Assembly (NCBI GenBank): GCA_023512835.1
Contig: CM042088.1
Coordinates: forward strand, 36,287,664-36,351,663
DNA from: Taxillus chinensis
Lineage: Eukaryota; Streptophyta; Magnoliopsida; Santalales; Loranthaceae
Direction: 5' to 3'
DNA length: 64,000 bases
The position numbers and the translations under genes were made by a program. Within the stretch, counting starts at the first letter, position 1; each line of letters begins with the position of its first letter. The notes under the pieces were generated by a model. The model searched no databases, was not told the origin of the DNA, and worked only from the letters and a program-made list of their open reading frames with translations. Shown here in pieces: positions 35,073-48,735 of the stretch.

Positions 35073-38000
35073 ATGAAAGAACATCACCACATGAGATGGT
35101 CGGACACTGACCCGGATTTGTATCTCGGAAGGAGATTGTCTGGGACAGGGGGACATTACCAGTGGAGCGAGACCGGGTCCCTTACTGGGTTGAAAAAAAG
35201 TGGTTCCACCAAGTTGAGTGAATGTAGGTGGGGGGTGCATGCCGGGAAAAGGCAGCTTTGGTTCACTAAGCATGCGCGGTTGATTTTATTTACTGGTGGA
35301 CTGATGGGATTACTCTTCTTGTTTGATTCTCTTGTGGTCTCCTTTTTTGATTCTAACAACCATCACAGTAGTCTTACCCCACAGATTTGGAGCAGGTTAG
35401 AGGTATGAATATTCAATCATTGCAGTTAGAGTATCGGTGGGTGTCAGTAGTTACTAACAAATAAAATCAATCTTTTCTTCATTCACTCTTGAGAACGCTT
35501 GTAATCGTGAATATAGTAGCAGACCTGTTACTGCTGTTTGCGGCTGCAAATGGGAAAGAGACGTACATTATAATGTGCTACTTGCAAATCAAGCTGCGTA
35601 GAGTTTAACAATTTACTTTAAGAAAAGTGTTGCAATGGATGTGTAAATGTATTGATGGGGAATAATGTTTCTTTGCTTATGTTTTAAAAAGGATGAGAGT
35701 GGTTATAGAGAGCAGCAAAAGCAGCCGGTACAGTTGTATGGTAGACTGCTAAATCTGGCTTCTGCTTCTCTCGACGAGGTCTGCTTCATATTCTTATGTT
35801 AAAATTGGAAAATTTTATCGTCCAATGGAATTAAAATAATATTTGAATATTATACAGTGATTTCTTATATATATATATATATAAATTATTATTAGACTTT
35901 GTTTTTTTAAATGTATTAAAATTATATCTAGTGATACCATGTATATGTGTGTATATTTTATAAGGTTTATCTAAACATTATAACATTTATCTAAATAATT
36001 AAATTATATGTAAGTATAAATATAGATCGATAAAAATATGAAAAACAATTGAACGGATATTTATTAAATTGAATATGATTAAATTTTTATTTAATTTATT
36101 TTATTTGAATACATATAATATTCGTTTCAATCAAATTCCATCATGATCAAATTTTTTGAATAAATTTTTTCAGGCCTATTTAAAATTTTTGTTGAGATAT
36201 TATATTTATTGGCATAATTTATTTTATTTTATCTTTTGAATAGAAGAATTTATTATTCTTATTGTCTAAAACTTAGATTATGCCACAGAAAGAGTTGAAA
36301 CACGATTTATCGAAGTTGTGGGTAGAACCATATAAACATGCATCTTTATGGAAACCATGTGCTGAAAGGACATTGTCAAAGGATAAAGGTATGTCAATAT
36401 CATAGTTCCGGAACCTTGTTTGATTATGAGAAATGTTGTTGTGGGCCAAAAATATTTTGAAATTGATTCTTGTTGGAAATAAAAAGCCTGATAGCAACAT
36501 AAAATAAATTGCAAACAAAATATTTACATTTTTTTTACTTATTTTTTGTTTTTTGAAAGCTCTTGGGACTGGGAACTCTTACACAAGTAACGGCTTTATT
36601 GTGGTCAGTGCAAATGGTGGTCTCAATCAGCAGCGAGTTGCTGTACGTGTCACATGATTTTCCATTTAAAGTTTATGGTTATCCAAGATAATCTGTTCAA
36701 CTGATTTTATTTATTTTATTCATTCCTGTAACTCTTAAAATCACAGACCTGATCAGGTTGATTCCAAACCCACAGATCTGCAATGCTGTTGCCTTGGCAT
36801 CTCTACTTAATGCTACTTTAGTTCTTCCCAAATTTCTTTACAGCAATGTATGGAAGGATCCAAGGTAGGTGACTGAACTTTACATTTATGGAGTAATTTT
36901 GAGACACCTGCAAGCATTTGGCAGTTCGTCTTTAGATTATTTACCATGTGCTTCCTTTGATCTCTGTGCAGTCAATTTGGTGACATATATCAAGAGGAAC
37001 ATTTTATGAATGTCTTGAAGGACGACATAGATATTGCAAGGGAGCTCCCTTTTCATTTGAAATCACTAGATATGGACAAGATTGGCAGTCTGGTATGCTA
37101 TTTTTGGTCAGTATGTTGCTCTGCTAGAGAATTGTTTACACATCTTAAAATTTTCTCTCAGTACTATAATATTGCTTTTCAGATTACCGATGCAGATATT
37201 GCAAAGGAGGCAAAGCCCACAGACTATCTTAAAAATGTACTACCTATCCTATGGCGTAATGGGGTTGTTCACCTCCTAGGATTTGGAAATCGATTAGCTT
37301 TTGATCCAGTAACTTCCAACCTTCAGGTTGAGGACATTCCTTTCAGTATTGATACTTTGTTTACATGATTTTTTTGTGTGGTCAATGGTTACTACATTCT
37401 TCCCTTCATTATTTATTTGGCTTTTGACTCAACAGTTTGTATTCTATGCTAATGCATACCAATGCTGAGTGGCAAGGACAATGACAACTATCCTACTCTC
37501 CTACTCATATTAATTACATTTAGACCAAATATACTTTGGACATGTCGAGGGTGAATTGTATTAATCTTTGATATATACTTCTGTTGCAGAAATTGAGATG
37601 TAAATGTAACTTCCACGCTTTGAAGTTTGTCCCAAAAATTCAGAAAATTGGTTCATTATTGATTAGAAGAATTCGAAAATATGATGGTGCTCAAAGTGAG
37701 TTAGATAAGCAGCTGCTTGGAACCTTCATGAGTGAAATTACTGGTGCAGGAAAAAATCCATCAAAGTATCTGGCTTTGCATTTGAGATTTGAGGTTGATA
37801 TGGTAGCCTACTCATTCTGTGATTTTGGAGGTGGAGACAATGAGAAAAGGGAACTTCAGGCCTACAGAGAGCGCCATTTCCCGCTGCTTCTTCAGCGCTT
37901 GAAGAGTACAAAGTCCGTAAATATCATTAATTTTCAAATTAAGTAGGCTTCTCATCCGTGACATCAACGCATCTCCCATTTCATTGACACGACCCCAATG

Positions 38001-39662
38001 TTTTATTCATTTTCAGGTACTTTGACCCAAGGGAATTGAGACAGTTGGGCAAATGTCCATTGACACCAGAAGAAGCAGCACTTGTTCTCTCTGGTCTCGG
38101 TGTTAAGCGTGGAACTTATATCTATCTAGCTGGGTCTCAAATATATGGGGGGAAATCTAGGATGCTTCCCTTCACTAGTCTATACCCAAATTTGGTGACC
38201 AAGGAAAATCTCCTTACCCCTGCTGAACTTGCACCTCTTAGAAACTTCTCTTCTCAGGTAACTTCTTTAAATTCGGTACAGAATATTTAGTAGAAATAGT
38301 GTCATAGCAAAGTACTGAATGAAACTTAAAGAAAACTAATTGGATCTGATTCATGTGTTGTTGTACTTAGGGGTGGGCAATGGATACCCGCACTCGCTAT
38401 CCCGCCCGCTATTCGCTCTGCCCCGTTATGCGGGACAGGTTACTCCATTCAGGCAAGAGCGAGGTGTGGTTTCTAAACTTGACACCCCGCCCTAGGCAGG
38501 AACGGGGAGCGGTAATAGGTAGCGGGATACCCCGCTTCGTCTAATTTTAATAATATTTATTTATAATTTTATAATATTTTAACTATTATTATTTTAACTA
38601 TTGTTTATGATTTTTGATATTTTTGAATATTATTTATTATAAAATAATTAAATCATTTTTGATAATTTTTTTGATTAAAAATGATATAAAAATTTAATTT
38701 AAGCTAAAATTATTGATATAAACATATCCAATAAAAAACGATAACAAGATGTGGATAAATGGAACCTCATTCGCGGACACATTAAAAAACGTTATATTTT
38801 ATCCTGCCTACATATAGAACAAGATACAATCTTAAAATTTAATCTACCGCCTAAGCGAGGACAGGAGGCAGTAATAGGTTAATTTCGCCCCCAATCAGAC
38901 CCGAATCACTCCTATCAACTGCTTCATTAAGCCTCTAAAAGGCAAGGTTGTCTTAAAAGAAAGATCGATAAAAACCGGTAACGGGGACTGGCAAATGAAG
39001 CCTCTCCCCGCTAACCCCACCATAGGACGGGGTATCCCGCTCCGCCTACACATGAAGCGGCGTATGATTTTAAAATTTTATTACCCACCTAAGCAGGAGC
39101 GGGGTACAGTAATAGGTAGACTTCGCCCCCGCTAGGGCGGGTAGCACCCCTAATTGTACCAATATGCACCTGGGCAGTTGAGATTTTTGATATTATATGA
39201 TTCTGCAAACTTTGAAACATTAGCAGTGAGAGGATATGGAGAGAGAAAAAAACATGATTGCTGCGTGAATTTTTAATTATCTCTATTCATTTTGATGTCT
39301 TTGAGGCTATCATTTACAACTGCCTGAGTCATGTCATTCTGGTGTGCCAGCTGGCAGCACTGGACTTCATTGCCTGCGCTACTGCTGATGTCTTTGCAAT
39401 GACTGACTCTGGGAGCCAACTCTCATCCCTGGTTTCCGGGTTCCGAACTTACTATGGCGGTGGCCATGCTCCTACCTTGAGGCCAAACAAGAAGGAGCTG
39501 GCAGCAATTTTATCTGAGAATAGCACCATAAGTTGGAATACTTTTGAAGAGAGAGTAAGGGAGATGATAGAGCAAGGCCAAGAAGTGCACTTGAGGGAGT
39601 TTGGTAGAAGCATTTACCGGCTGCCAAGGTGCCCAGAATGCATGTGCAGATCCGATCAGTGA
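35073..39662 (+). CDS. O-fucosyltransferase family protein (plant GT106-like), ten exons
   Basis: Exons: 35073-35402, 35692-35778, 36289-36388, 36560-36642, 36776-36864, 36972-37092, 37183-37326, 37590-37912, 38017-38257, 39351-39662. All junctions keep frame; the product is 609 residues. The family is predicted to be Golgi type II glycosyltransferases acting on cell-wall glycans or proteins; the substrate here is unknown. A charged N-terminus is followed by one membrane segment at about residues 70-91 (LILFTGGLMGLLFLFDSLVV). Family blocks follow in order: NGFIVVSANGGLNQQR, GFGNRLAFDP, YLALHLRFEVDMVAYS, then KRGTYIYLAGSQIYGG, and DFIACATADVFAMTDSGSQL. I chose the ATG at 35073; one at 35004 would add a phenylalanine run translated from the CTT microsatellite. 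Intron 9 carries an hAT-like insertion. Intron 6 is a readable 90 bases. The 3' end faces the NAT gene. Confidence 0.93.
38368..39152. mobile_element. hAT-like non-autonomous element in intron 9 of the O-fucosyltransferase gene
   Basis: The ends are taggggtgggcaatgg and gggtagcacccctа-type sequence, an inverted TAGGGGTG pair. The flanking 8-mers gttgtact (38360-38367) and attgtacc (39153-39160) match at 6 of 8 positions, an aged hAT-type duplication. The interior has cccgct/gcgggg words repeated in both orientations and no coding capacity. It accounts for most of the 1093-base intron. Confidence 0.75.
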
Positions 39663-40081
39663 GGTATCATACCAACAACCTTCTCAGTGCACACATTTTT
39701 TCATTTAGTCTAGACTGGTCATTGCCAAATAAGAGGGTTCTTGTGGATGTATATGTTTTTTTACTTTTATAAACGCCTGTGAAAGATAAAGGGTGGATGA
39801 AATTGTTTGTTACAAATGTCACGGTTCTCTACCAATACAAAGGCTAGGGTAAGTTATTACGTAAAGAGAAAAGCTGGGAGACAATTTCCACCCAATATCA
39901 AATGAGTGTCATGTGCAAATATGCACGGATCAACTTTTTGTTTAATTTTAAAGATAGGGTAAATGAAATCAGAATGCCTTAGGAGTAGTCACACCTACTG
40001 AACATATTGTACATAATGCATAAAACAAAATTAAGGGGACTAATAAATACTGCATTACTGGAATAGCCTTCAACATGAAGT

Positions 40082-40265
40082 ACCATACAAAAGTTACTGA
40101 GACAATTACAGGCAAAAAAATAAGCTGCCACACTTCTACTGATCTTGTACATAGTGCATTTTACATAATAATGCGAGCACCATACAAAAAGTTACTTGGG
40201 AAATTACAGGCAAAAAATAAGCTGCCACACTTCTACTGATATTGTACATACTACATTTACATAAT
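40082..40265. repeat. Two direct repeats of about 86 bases between the convergent genes
   Basis: Copies at 40082-40168 and 40180-40265 share accatacaaaa(a)gttact, then aattacaggcaaaaaa, taagctgccacacttctact and ttgtacat. They lie downstream of both the O-fucosyltransferase and NAT genes. Confidence 0.9.
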
Positions 40266-40359
40266 GCAAGGAAAGAGGAAATATTTCAGTCTCTCATGAA
40301 GTAAAAAAAAAAAATCAAATCTAGTGTTCCTCGCGAGGATCATCATCATCTTGAGGGAT

Positions 40360-40403
40360 CATGATCATCAATCATCAATCATCAATCATCAATCCTCAAT
40401 CCT
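40360..40403. repeat. 7-base tandem repeat (ATCATCA/ATCCTCA)
   Basis: About six units of atcatca drifting to atcctca, just downstream of the NAT stop codon and probably in its 3' untranslated region. Confidence 0.85.
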
Positions 40404-40449
40404 CATATGAAAATTTCAGTTTTAGTCTCAGAGTCAAGTGGTGATCACT

Positions 40450-43400
40450 TCAGGATGGAGGAAAGAAACGGTTTAGATTGAAAGGTAGAGTGTAGAACTC
40501 TTCATTCCTGTTGTCCCCTTTAAAAGTCCTGAATTTGACCCACCATGGCATCCCTCGGTCTTTAGCACTGTCCTTGTAGTCTAGTGTATTATCCAGGAAG
40601 ACAGCCACAATCAAGGCAACCGTTGGAGAGGAGAGAAAAATTGTGTTTAAAAAATCATTGAACTGTCAAAAGAGCATAAATGCAATGTGAGCATTAGTTA
40701 GTTTTTTGTTTTTTTAAAAACATTGAAAGAATATACAATAAAAATTACTATAGTAACTTTAGGGAAAATTTTTATAAATATTTGAACGACAAAACCCACC
40801 CATCCAGCCTTAGTATGAGCAGGACCATGAAGAGCAACTGCAGTGTACTCCTGGAAGTACTCTGGGATAGACAAACCAAGAAATAGAGAGACGCCCGTGA
40901 TGAAGAGATTCCGCAATGAGTTCATGTTTGTGAATTGCAAAAACGACAGCCCTACAGAGGCTGAAGGACCAAAAAAGATTATAAGAATTTTCCACACAAG
41001 TTAAAGATGGATTGTGAATGCAAAATTATGTTGCTCACCAACAAGACCAAACATAACACAATATGCAGCAGCAAATATTGTGAAAGGTATTGATGCAAAA
41101 AGAGCTCCAAATTTGCCTATAGGTAAAAAATTCAGGTTAATCAAAAGCCTAGTAATATATATACAACAGAGGCAATTATTGGCAACTAAAATAAGATCAC
41201 TAACCCAGCAATGAGAAGAATATCATAAAACCAGCTGAGATTTGAACCACCCTTCGGCTTCCAACACGGGTGCTTCCTAGAAGACCCACATTCTCTCTGT
41301 TTCTCTCATAAATTTAGCCCAGCTTCTGTTTCTAAATTCAAAACATAAGAAAAAGTAAAGGACAGATATGTAAAATCTTACACAGAAACTGTAGAGCCAC
41401 TCAATGTCCCAAAGACTCCATTCAACAGGATCCCTATTCCCTGTATCACAATTCCCAACATTGCAAATAAGTACAGTAATCTGCCTTAATGATAAACATA
41501 TTTTTATTTTTAAATATTCACAGCAATTCAGTCAACTATAAGAATATCCTAATAGTTGTATGCCTATGGGTTATTATTACACAAGCATGCCATACCTGCC
41601 AGCCAATTCCACGGCTTAGAACGTGAGCAGGAGGTGGTGTAGCACTGGATAGACGAGAAGCCGCCTTATATGCTCCAGTAGACTACAGAAAGAAGTTCTT
41701 ATTACCACCCTCGGAGTCATAAATCTACTTTTAACTGTTTAACCTATTCTGTGTAAAACCATGCACGTACCTCAACCAATGAGACCAGAACTGCAGCCAT
41801 CATACCAAAAGCATGACCCGCATTGAAAGTCGGTGCACCCCACTGAAGAGGGTATGGTATCTTTATCCTGCACAGGATATTACTATCAGCAAATTATTGA
41901 GATACAAATAGAAAGACATGCATATGCTTTTTTATTCATATACTTTATAACTCGTGGAACATGGATTCTGGTACTAACCATGGGGCAGATGTAACAAGGC
42001 CAGCCCTGTCAGTTTGACAATTAACCTGGGTTGTGTTTGGGTGATGCTTGTATGCACCGCTGGCAGTCAAGAGATGCGCATAAGCCCATATCACTGTTAT
42101 TGATATGAGGAGAGCAAACCTCTCCATTATGGGTAGCTCTTTCACCTGGAAATGTTTCAGGTACTGTATTGTGTATGCATATAAAAAACAGAAGGAAAAA
42201 AATTAGAGGCATCACATAGACAAACAATGAGCAATCGCTTCTAAAGGGGATGGGGAAGTTGCCTTTGCACCAATGCAATTTGCTTAATTATTGTCTTTCT
42301 TAAGAAACATTTAGCTAGTTGCTGAATATCTTCATGCAGCCATGTTATTGGTCATTGAGCAACTTGCATGGAGTGAAATAAGTTAACTAAAGTGTCTAAC
42401 AGTAGCACTTCGTTCTTCAACACACCATCATACAAAACTGAAAACAGACATCGAGGAGTCAGAAATTAGTGTTAAAAACCTGAGAAAATGCAACAAATAA
42501 GATGAGCATGGGAATCCCAATTTCAACACACCGTCCAACCTGATATAGATTCAAAGAAGCGAAGGAGTATATTACATAAGCGAGAAAGATAAAATGACAG
42601 GAACTCAAAAAGTTGAAGATTGAATTTAAATATATTGGAATACCACAGGGAAGCCCCTATCAAACAAGCCAAAGCCAACCAAAGCAATCACTGGAGCAGC
42701 ACCAAGAGGACTGAAAAACCTGAGACAGAGAACAAATTTTACCAATTAGGCCATCAATGCTGTAAATGTTTCTTAAATACGAGAAGAAAATGGGCCTTCT
42801 TATGAGCCTTTAGTTGAACCTGGAACAAATTCCCCATAATTGACTGTAACCCAGAATAATCTGTAAGCTCGATGATACTATAAGGGCCCCTTGAATTGCT
42901 CTCATTGTATCAAGAAATCTCTACAATGGCATAAGTGACCATCAGGTATTTGCTCCCAATTAAAAAACAAATTAATGGGGTATGTGCACAAATGCAATGA
43001 TACAATAACATGGACATGGACTTCCTTTTCTTTGCAGTCTAATATATAAATGATGTTGTGGGGTTCCTAGTAAAAATTTTATTTGGGCTTACGAATATGG
43101 GGAAATTAACGATGTATACAAACCAGATGAGGATCCTCGATTCTTGTCAATGATGAATCGTGAACTATGGACATTATGGGCACCATGAAGGCGTAGGAGC
43201 CTCCAATCACGGTCGGCAATCGGGTCCCAAATAGTGTCTGTAGAAGTGTGTTTACCCCTTCAACAAACAACAGAGTTTGCACCACCCTCACTTTGTCATG
43301 CTGACCCATCCCATCATGTTTGCCCAAAAATAAAAATGAAACCAGTCAGCCCAAACAAGCACATCCCAGAAAAAAGAAAACACTGTCAGTGCCTCAGTGG

Positions 43401-43851
43401 TGTATGCAAAGCACAATCATATGCAAATGTGGAAAGTTCTATGGTAGATCTAACAGATAATAGCTAAAGTGCTCAACCGATTTATAACTTATGAGCACGG
43501 CAAAATCAACCAGTACTGGGAATTCAAAAGTGGACTCACATTAGATCCACCCATCAAAGGAACAAGAAAAGTTGGGATCATCACTGCAGTTCCCAAAGCC
43601 AAGATGTAGTGCTGAAATCCCAGAAATATAGCTTCCCCTGTATAACCCAAAACAGAAACAAAAAACGAAACAAAACAAAATTTGTGACACTCCAAGAAAT
43701 AATTATGGGTTATTAATGAACCGGCTTTTTTTTATAGTGGGTAAAATGAAATGTTCATACCCCATGAAGGATTTGAGTCAATACAGTACTCCAGGCCTTG
43801 AAGCTGGTCCATGGGAGGGTGGCTTATCTCCTCCGGTTTTGGTGCCGCCAT
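40450..43851 (-). CDS. Nucleobase-ascorbate transporter (NAT/NCS2 family), 14 exons
   Basis: Exons (minus strand): 43851-43761, 43637-43540, 43300-43124, 42920-42820, 42719-42644, 42539-42480, 42163-41979, 41867-41771, 41682-41596, 41440-41382, 41296-41205, 41116-41039, 40960-40800, 40662-40450. All phases agree; 524 residues, the usual length. NAT proteins are multi-pass symporters of purines, pyrimidines or, in some members, ascorbate; plant members are mostly at the plasma membrane. Substrate cannot be inferred here. The FQH motif of the first helix is at residues 38-40, QWGAPTF at about 271-277, and the NAT signature ENVGLLGSTR at 345-354, with the expected E-N-x-G-x4-T-R spacing. The start MAAPKPEEISHPPMDQLQGL and end FNLNRFFPPS are typical of the plant clade. 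A foldback MITE sits about 150 bases upstream. Confidence 0.95.
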
Positions 43852-44002
43852 GACTGAACTCTACACTTCAGTTAGCTGCTGGTACCCAACTCCTACTTAA
43901 AATTGAAATTTTAAATTAAAAAAAAAAACCTTGTCCGTCCAACTGGGGTAAAAATGAAATAAAATAAAATAAAAACAAAGACAAAATGTCCAAGCTCTGT
44001 AA

Positions 44003-44290
44003 GAGCATCAGGTGCAGCCTCTTCAAATTTTTAGCTAAATTTGCTTATATTGAGCAATATGAGCCACGAATTATATTCGAGATCTGTGTTTTAAATACAA
44101 ACTTTATTAAAACCCAAACATCGAAGCACCGGCTATTTAAATTTAACCAAATTTAGATAGTTGGTGTCTCGATGTTTGGGTTTTAATAAAGTTTGTATTG
44201 AAAACACATATCTCGAGTATAATTTGTGACTCATATTACTCCATGTCGACAAATTTAGCTAAAAATTTGAAGAGGCTGCACCTGATGCTC
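44003..44290. mobile_element. Long-hairpin MITE (Harbinger-like, TAA target duplication)
   Basis: Almost the whole 288 bases folds back on itself. The first 41 bases (gagcatcaggtgcagcctct...) are perfectly inverted at the right end, and pairing continues with few mismatches through caaactttattaaaaccc. TAA flanks both sides (44000-44002 and 44291-44293). Non-coding. It lies about 150 bases upstream of the NAT start codon, so it may affect NAT transcription or produce small RNAs. Confidence 0.92.
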
Positions 44291-46642
44291 TAATAGGGAG
44301 AAGGGGAGCTGCACATTATCTAGTGTGAGTATATATATGTGTGTATGTGTTTAGAGAGAGAGAGAGAGCGTGCGAGATTACAGTTGCCGTCCACTAACCT
44401 AGCTTACTATTTTTATTATTTTCAGACATATATTTCTAAGCTTTCAAAAATGCAAAGGTAACGTTCACTTTTTCAAAATTCCGGAAATGCCCCTACAGGA
44501 GCTGCCAAAATGGATTCTGGGTGTGTGACCGTTGCGGGACCACATGTGTTTATGGATTCTCAGAAAATACATCGTCTCGATTCTGCTTCCACTACCCCCA
44601 CCGGATTTCTCATTCTTTTCAAAAACAAATTAACAATTAAAAACATACTCAACTATTTTTCTGCTTTTAAAAGTTCATTACAATTTGGAACAAAAACGCT
44701 TTACAAATGGAATCATATTAAATTAAAATTTATTTAAAATGTTTATGTAGTTTTATGATGAAATTTATATTTTATGTTCTAAATTAAAATTTTACATGTT
44801 TGATATAAAAATTATAAAATATTATTTTAATTATCATTATTCATTAATTAATTAATATTACAATATATTAATGTTAAAATAAAATTTAAAATAATTAAAA
44901 CTAAAAATAATAATAGAATAAATAAGTCATATATAAATATAATTTAAAACTAATTAATAACTATAGTATTTTAATACAAGATTTCAAAATCATAAAATTG
45001 ATATTAATATTTTAAATAACTTCATGTACATATAATTAATTATTTTATTATTATTATTATTATTATTAAATTTGAAATTATTAGTTTTAAATAAATATAA
45101 TTATGAATTAATACTTTTGATAAATTTTCATATATTGATATTGTAGAATATAATTATTAAATATAAAATAAATTTTTTTCGCATATATTCATAATTTAAA
45201 GGTAATAAGTAAGGGCAAATATTGTAATTATCGTAAAATTATAAGAACAGTTAAATAATTTTTGATTGGTCATAAATTTATTTTGAAATATTCAAAATCA
45301 TATGCAATTCATTCCTCTCATTTGTAAAACAAAATTTTCAGACTTAAAACTTAATTTCACACACAAAAAAAAACAATCAAACATTTTACGAAACTAAAAT
45401 TTACATCACAAAACATAATTTACTTGATTTTATAATGAAATCAAACATGCATAGTATATTTGAAAAATAATTTTGGAACTCTTTCTAGCTCTTTTTATAT
45501 TACTATTTAAGCCTATTTGTTGGGCTTATTGTATCTTCGTTAATATTATTATTAATTTTTATTTATACTTATATATTATTGGTTTCAATTAATTATACAA
45601 TATTTAAATAGCTCAAGTAATTAAAATACACTCTTAAATTATCCTACACAAGTTACCAACATATCAACTCTATATAAAACCAAATATAAAATCATTTAAA
45701 TACATTTAATTCTCATATTAAATACATTTAATTCTCATCCTTTTGTAATCCCCTTTACGTCCTATATCATTTTCCATTTTCATTTGCGCTTGCTAGTCTT
45801 TTAGCAATTGGAATGAATTTTGACTTAAATAAAACCAAATATAAGATCTAAGACCAGAGTCGCGACTAGCTAAGTGAGTGCAACTAGACAACTATTAATG
45901 AGAGTACCAAATCAAGGGTTTTATCATAAATTAGGTTTGAGAATTATCTATGTAAAGAAGGATTAAGACTCTTCACATTCAAAATTGATACTTACTTGGT
46001 TATGAAAAGTTTTAATCTCTACAAAAAAAGGTTTAGCAGTTTAAAAAAACAAAGACACAAATGTAAAAATTCACACTTAAAGAATATCCAAAAATTATTA
46101 GGGAGTAGGGACTAAAGTTTCCTAATTTCCAACCTTCTTACACAAGGCTCTACGAATAATAGATTCTTTGGGCAAAGTGCTTAAGAAATAAAACATTTTT
46201 CTAACCTTCAAATTCTTTTTTTATTATAGAAACTGAAACTTAGAAATAATAGTGTTTACCACATTTATTATGGTTTGTACATTTTGGATATAAATATGAA
46301 AATTTCTAGTTCTTTTTTACTCAAACCATTAAAACTAATTTGTTTTAAAATCGTAATAAGAATTAATTTGAAATTTGACTTTTGAAAGAAAAATAAAGAA
46401 AAAAGAAAAAGAAAAATTAATTCAGTTTGAAAACATGATAAAACTTATTTAAAAATTAATTTTTTAAAAATAAAATGAGAGGAATGAAAAAATCTCTTAT
46501 TTGTAAAACTAAATTTAATTATTTCAAAATAAATATGATTTTATTAAAGAAATAAAAAAATATCAAAAGAAACTATTTTTCAATCTTAAATATTTTTGGT
46601 TGAGATCCTAAATTCAAAGGGGACATAATGATGTATAGGGGG
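44291..46642. other. AT-rich intergenic DNA, no gene seen
   Basis: An AG microsatellite (about 44355-44368) is followed by very AT-rich DNA with runs such as (TTA)n near 45045-45068. No gene, RNA or bounded element recognised. Confidence 0.5.
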
Positions 46643-47522
46643 TGTCACGCTCCCAAATTCCGAAAAGACCGGAACTAAGAGTGTGACTTCTCCGTGTTCG
46701 TACCTAAAGGATCAATGGGTTGGTGACTAGCACCGATATGGACTACACACGGGTACTGTCCGAGATATACCTGTACAATCATCTATCAGGGATATTCATG
46801 TATATTTTCAAATGTTATGAAGCTAAGAAAAATAATTTATTAATCATAGGGCCATGCTATAAATCCAATACAACTTTTACGGACCCTCGTCTAGATATTC
46901 AAATAATAAAACTAATTATGTCTTAGAAAATTCAAAAACCAAGTTTATGACAAAATGTGAAATAAATAACAATTAACTTCGGACTAGCCTCTAACGAATA
47001 AGTCAATACCTGAAACATGTCAACAAAGTAGGGGTGAGCACAAATGCCAGTAGGTGATCTTCATCTCCTCACCATGTTTTAACATGAAATCCTAAGTCAA
47101 TATGATCGGTGTATGATTGTGCTACTGTAGTGTCCTATTCTATCATAGAAAGTTTACATTAAAATGCAAAATATGACATAATACTCATTACATTTCATTC
47201 ATTAAGGTTCACACTGAATAATCCAACCATTCACGGGATTCCCGTCACCAACTCCAAGGATTCTAGTCACTATTAGATAGTCATATGTGGGACCTACGGT
47301 GTCTCTAACGATAATCTGCCACATATGAGACTTGAGTTAACCAGCCACATAGGAAACCCACGGCCTCTTGCCTGCCCTATGTGGGACCCATGGTTAACCC
47401 AATCAAGTCCACCACCAATTCCACACATAAAAATCAAATAACAGAATTTTCCAATAATTAGTATTCAATATAACAACTTAACAAAAACATTTAAATCATC
47501 AAACTAGTAATAATGTACCAGA

Positions 47523-47554
<32 letters not shown>

Positions 47555-48735
47555 TATCAAATTGATAATGTCAAGCCACAAATAATATTTTTAATCAAAC
47601 TAACCAAACTAAGCCCAGATAATATTTATAATAGTAAACTAGCTATCAAGCTTAAATAATACTTATTTAATTAAACTAACTAAATCAAACCAAGACAATA
47701 TTTATAATATTAAACTAATAATGATATTTATATGATTAACTAGTAATATTAAACCCAATAGAATTTATATTATTAAACTAATAATATCGAAACCCTAATA
47801 ATATTTACATATATATATTTAAGAAAAGAAAGAACTGGGCTAGCCCAAAGGGTATTGCTAGCCCTAATGGGCTGGCGCCCGCAAGCCTCAAGGGGGTGGC
47901 ACAGGTGCCACTGCCCCCTTCCGTCAATGTGGTAGGGTCTGACCCCTACCACTAGCCAGGCTATCGTCTGACAGCTTGTGCCCCTGCTGCACAGAAGAAG
48001 AACCAAAGCCAATGGCCTCGGTGACATGTTGCATATTATTATTATTATTTAAAAAAATATTCATGACATATGCAACCAAAGCCACGCTCATTATGCAATT
48101 GCCAAAGCTAAAGGCACGCAATTTCCGTCCAACTATTATCTCATATATAATTATATAAACATATATATATATATATAAACACGCACCAACGTATTTCGAT
48201 GTCAACCGAACAACAACTAAATGAATCGTGCAGTCATATATAAACATATATATATATATATATATATTGATACAATTGTACGTTAAACCTAGTTATTCAA
48301 CAGTGAGTTTTATCTAGTAGGTTAGAGTAGGATGAAGAATCACCTACCTCTTACTTTATGAAAGGATTAAACTCACAAGAACGATATAGAATCGACGAAG
48401 AACAACGAAGAATGCGAAGAACACTGAGAACTCTCCTCCGACAGTTAAGATTTATCAAAATAGAGTTATAATGAATAATAAAACCCCAAAATCCTATTTT
48501 TAATTAAAATTCGTCATCCTCAATAATTTCCAAAAGCCCTCCCCACTTCTATTTTTCACTTATTAACCCTCAATTTAATCCCAAATTTTACTAAATAACC
48601 CATGGAGGCTTTTGGACCTTAAATTAAGCTCAAATATAGTCAAAATGATCGTATTAATGGTCACATTCTCAAAATAACATTCTTAATATCAAATATAAAT
48701 TACAAGTTATGTTAACACATATACGGATCCTTACA
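46643..48735 (-). mobile_element. Third solo LTR of the TGTCACG family
   Basis: On the plus strand it starts tgtcacgctcccaaattccg and ends acggatccttaca (2093 bases). The start matches both solo LTRs at 16.8-20.3 kb through the tgggttggtgactagcacc segment, and the right end keeps their gtcaaaatg...cacattctc...ggatccttaca layout. Flanks are ggggg (46638-46642) and tgggg (48736-48740), a 5-base duplication with one mismatch. By homology it reads leftwards. It contains (TA)n runs at 47528-47556 and 48245-48268. No retrotransposon genes. Confidence 0.82.
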
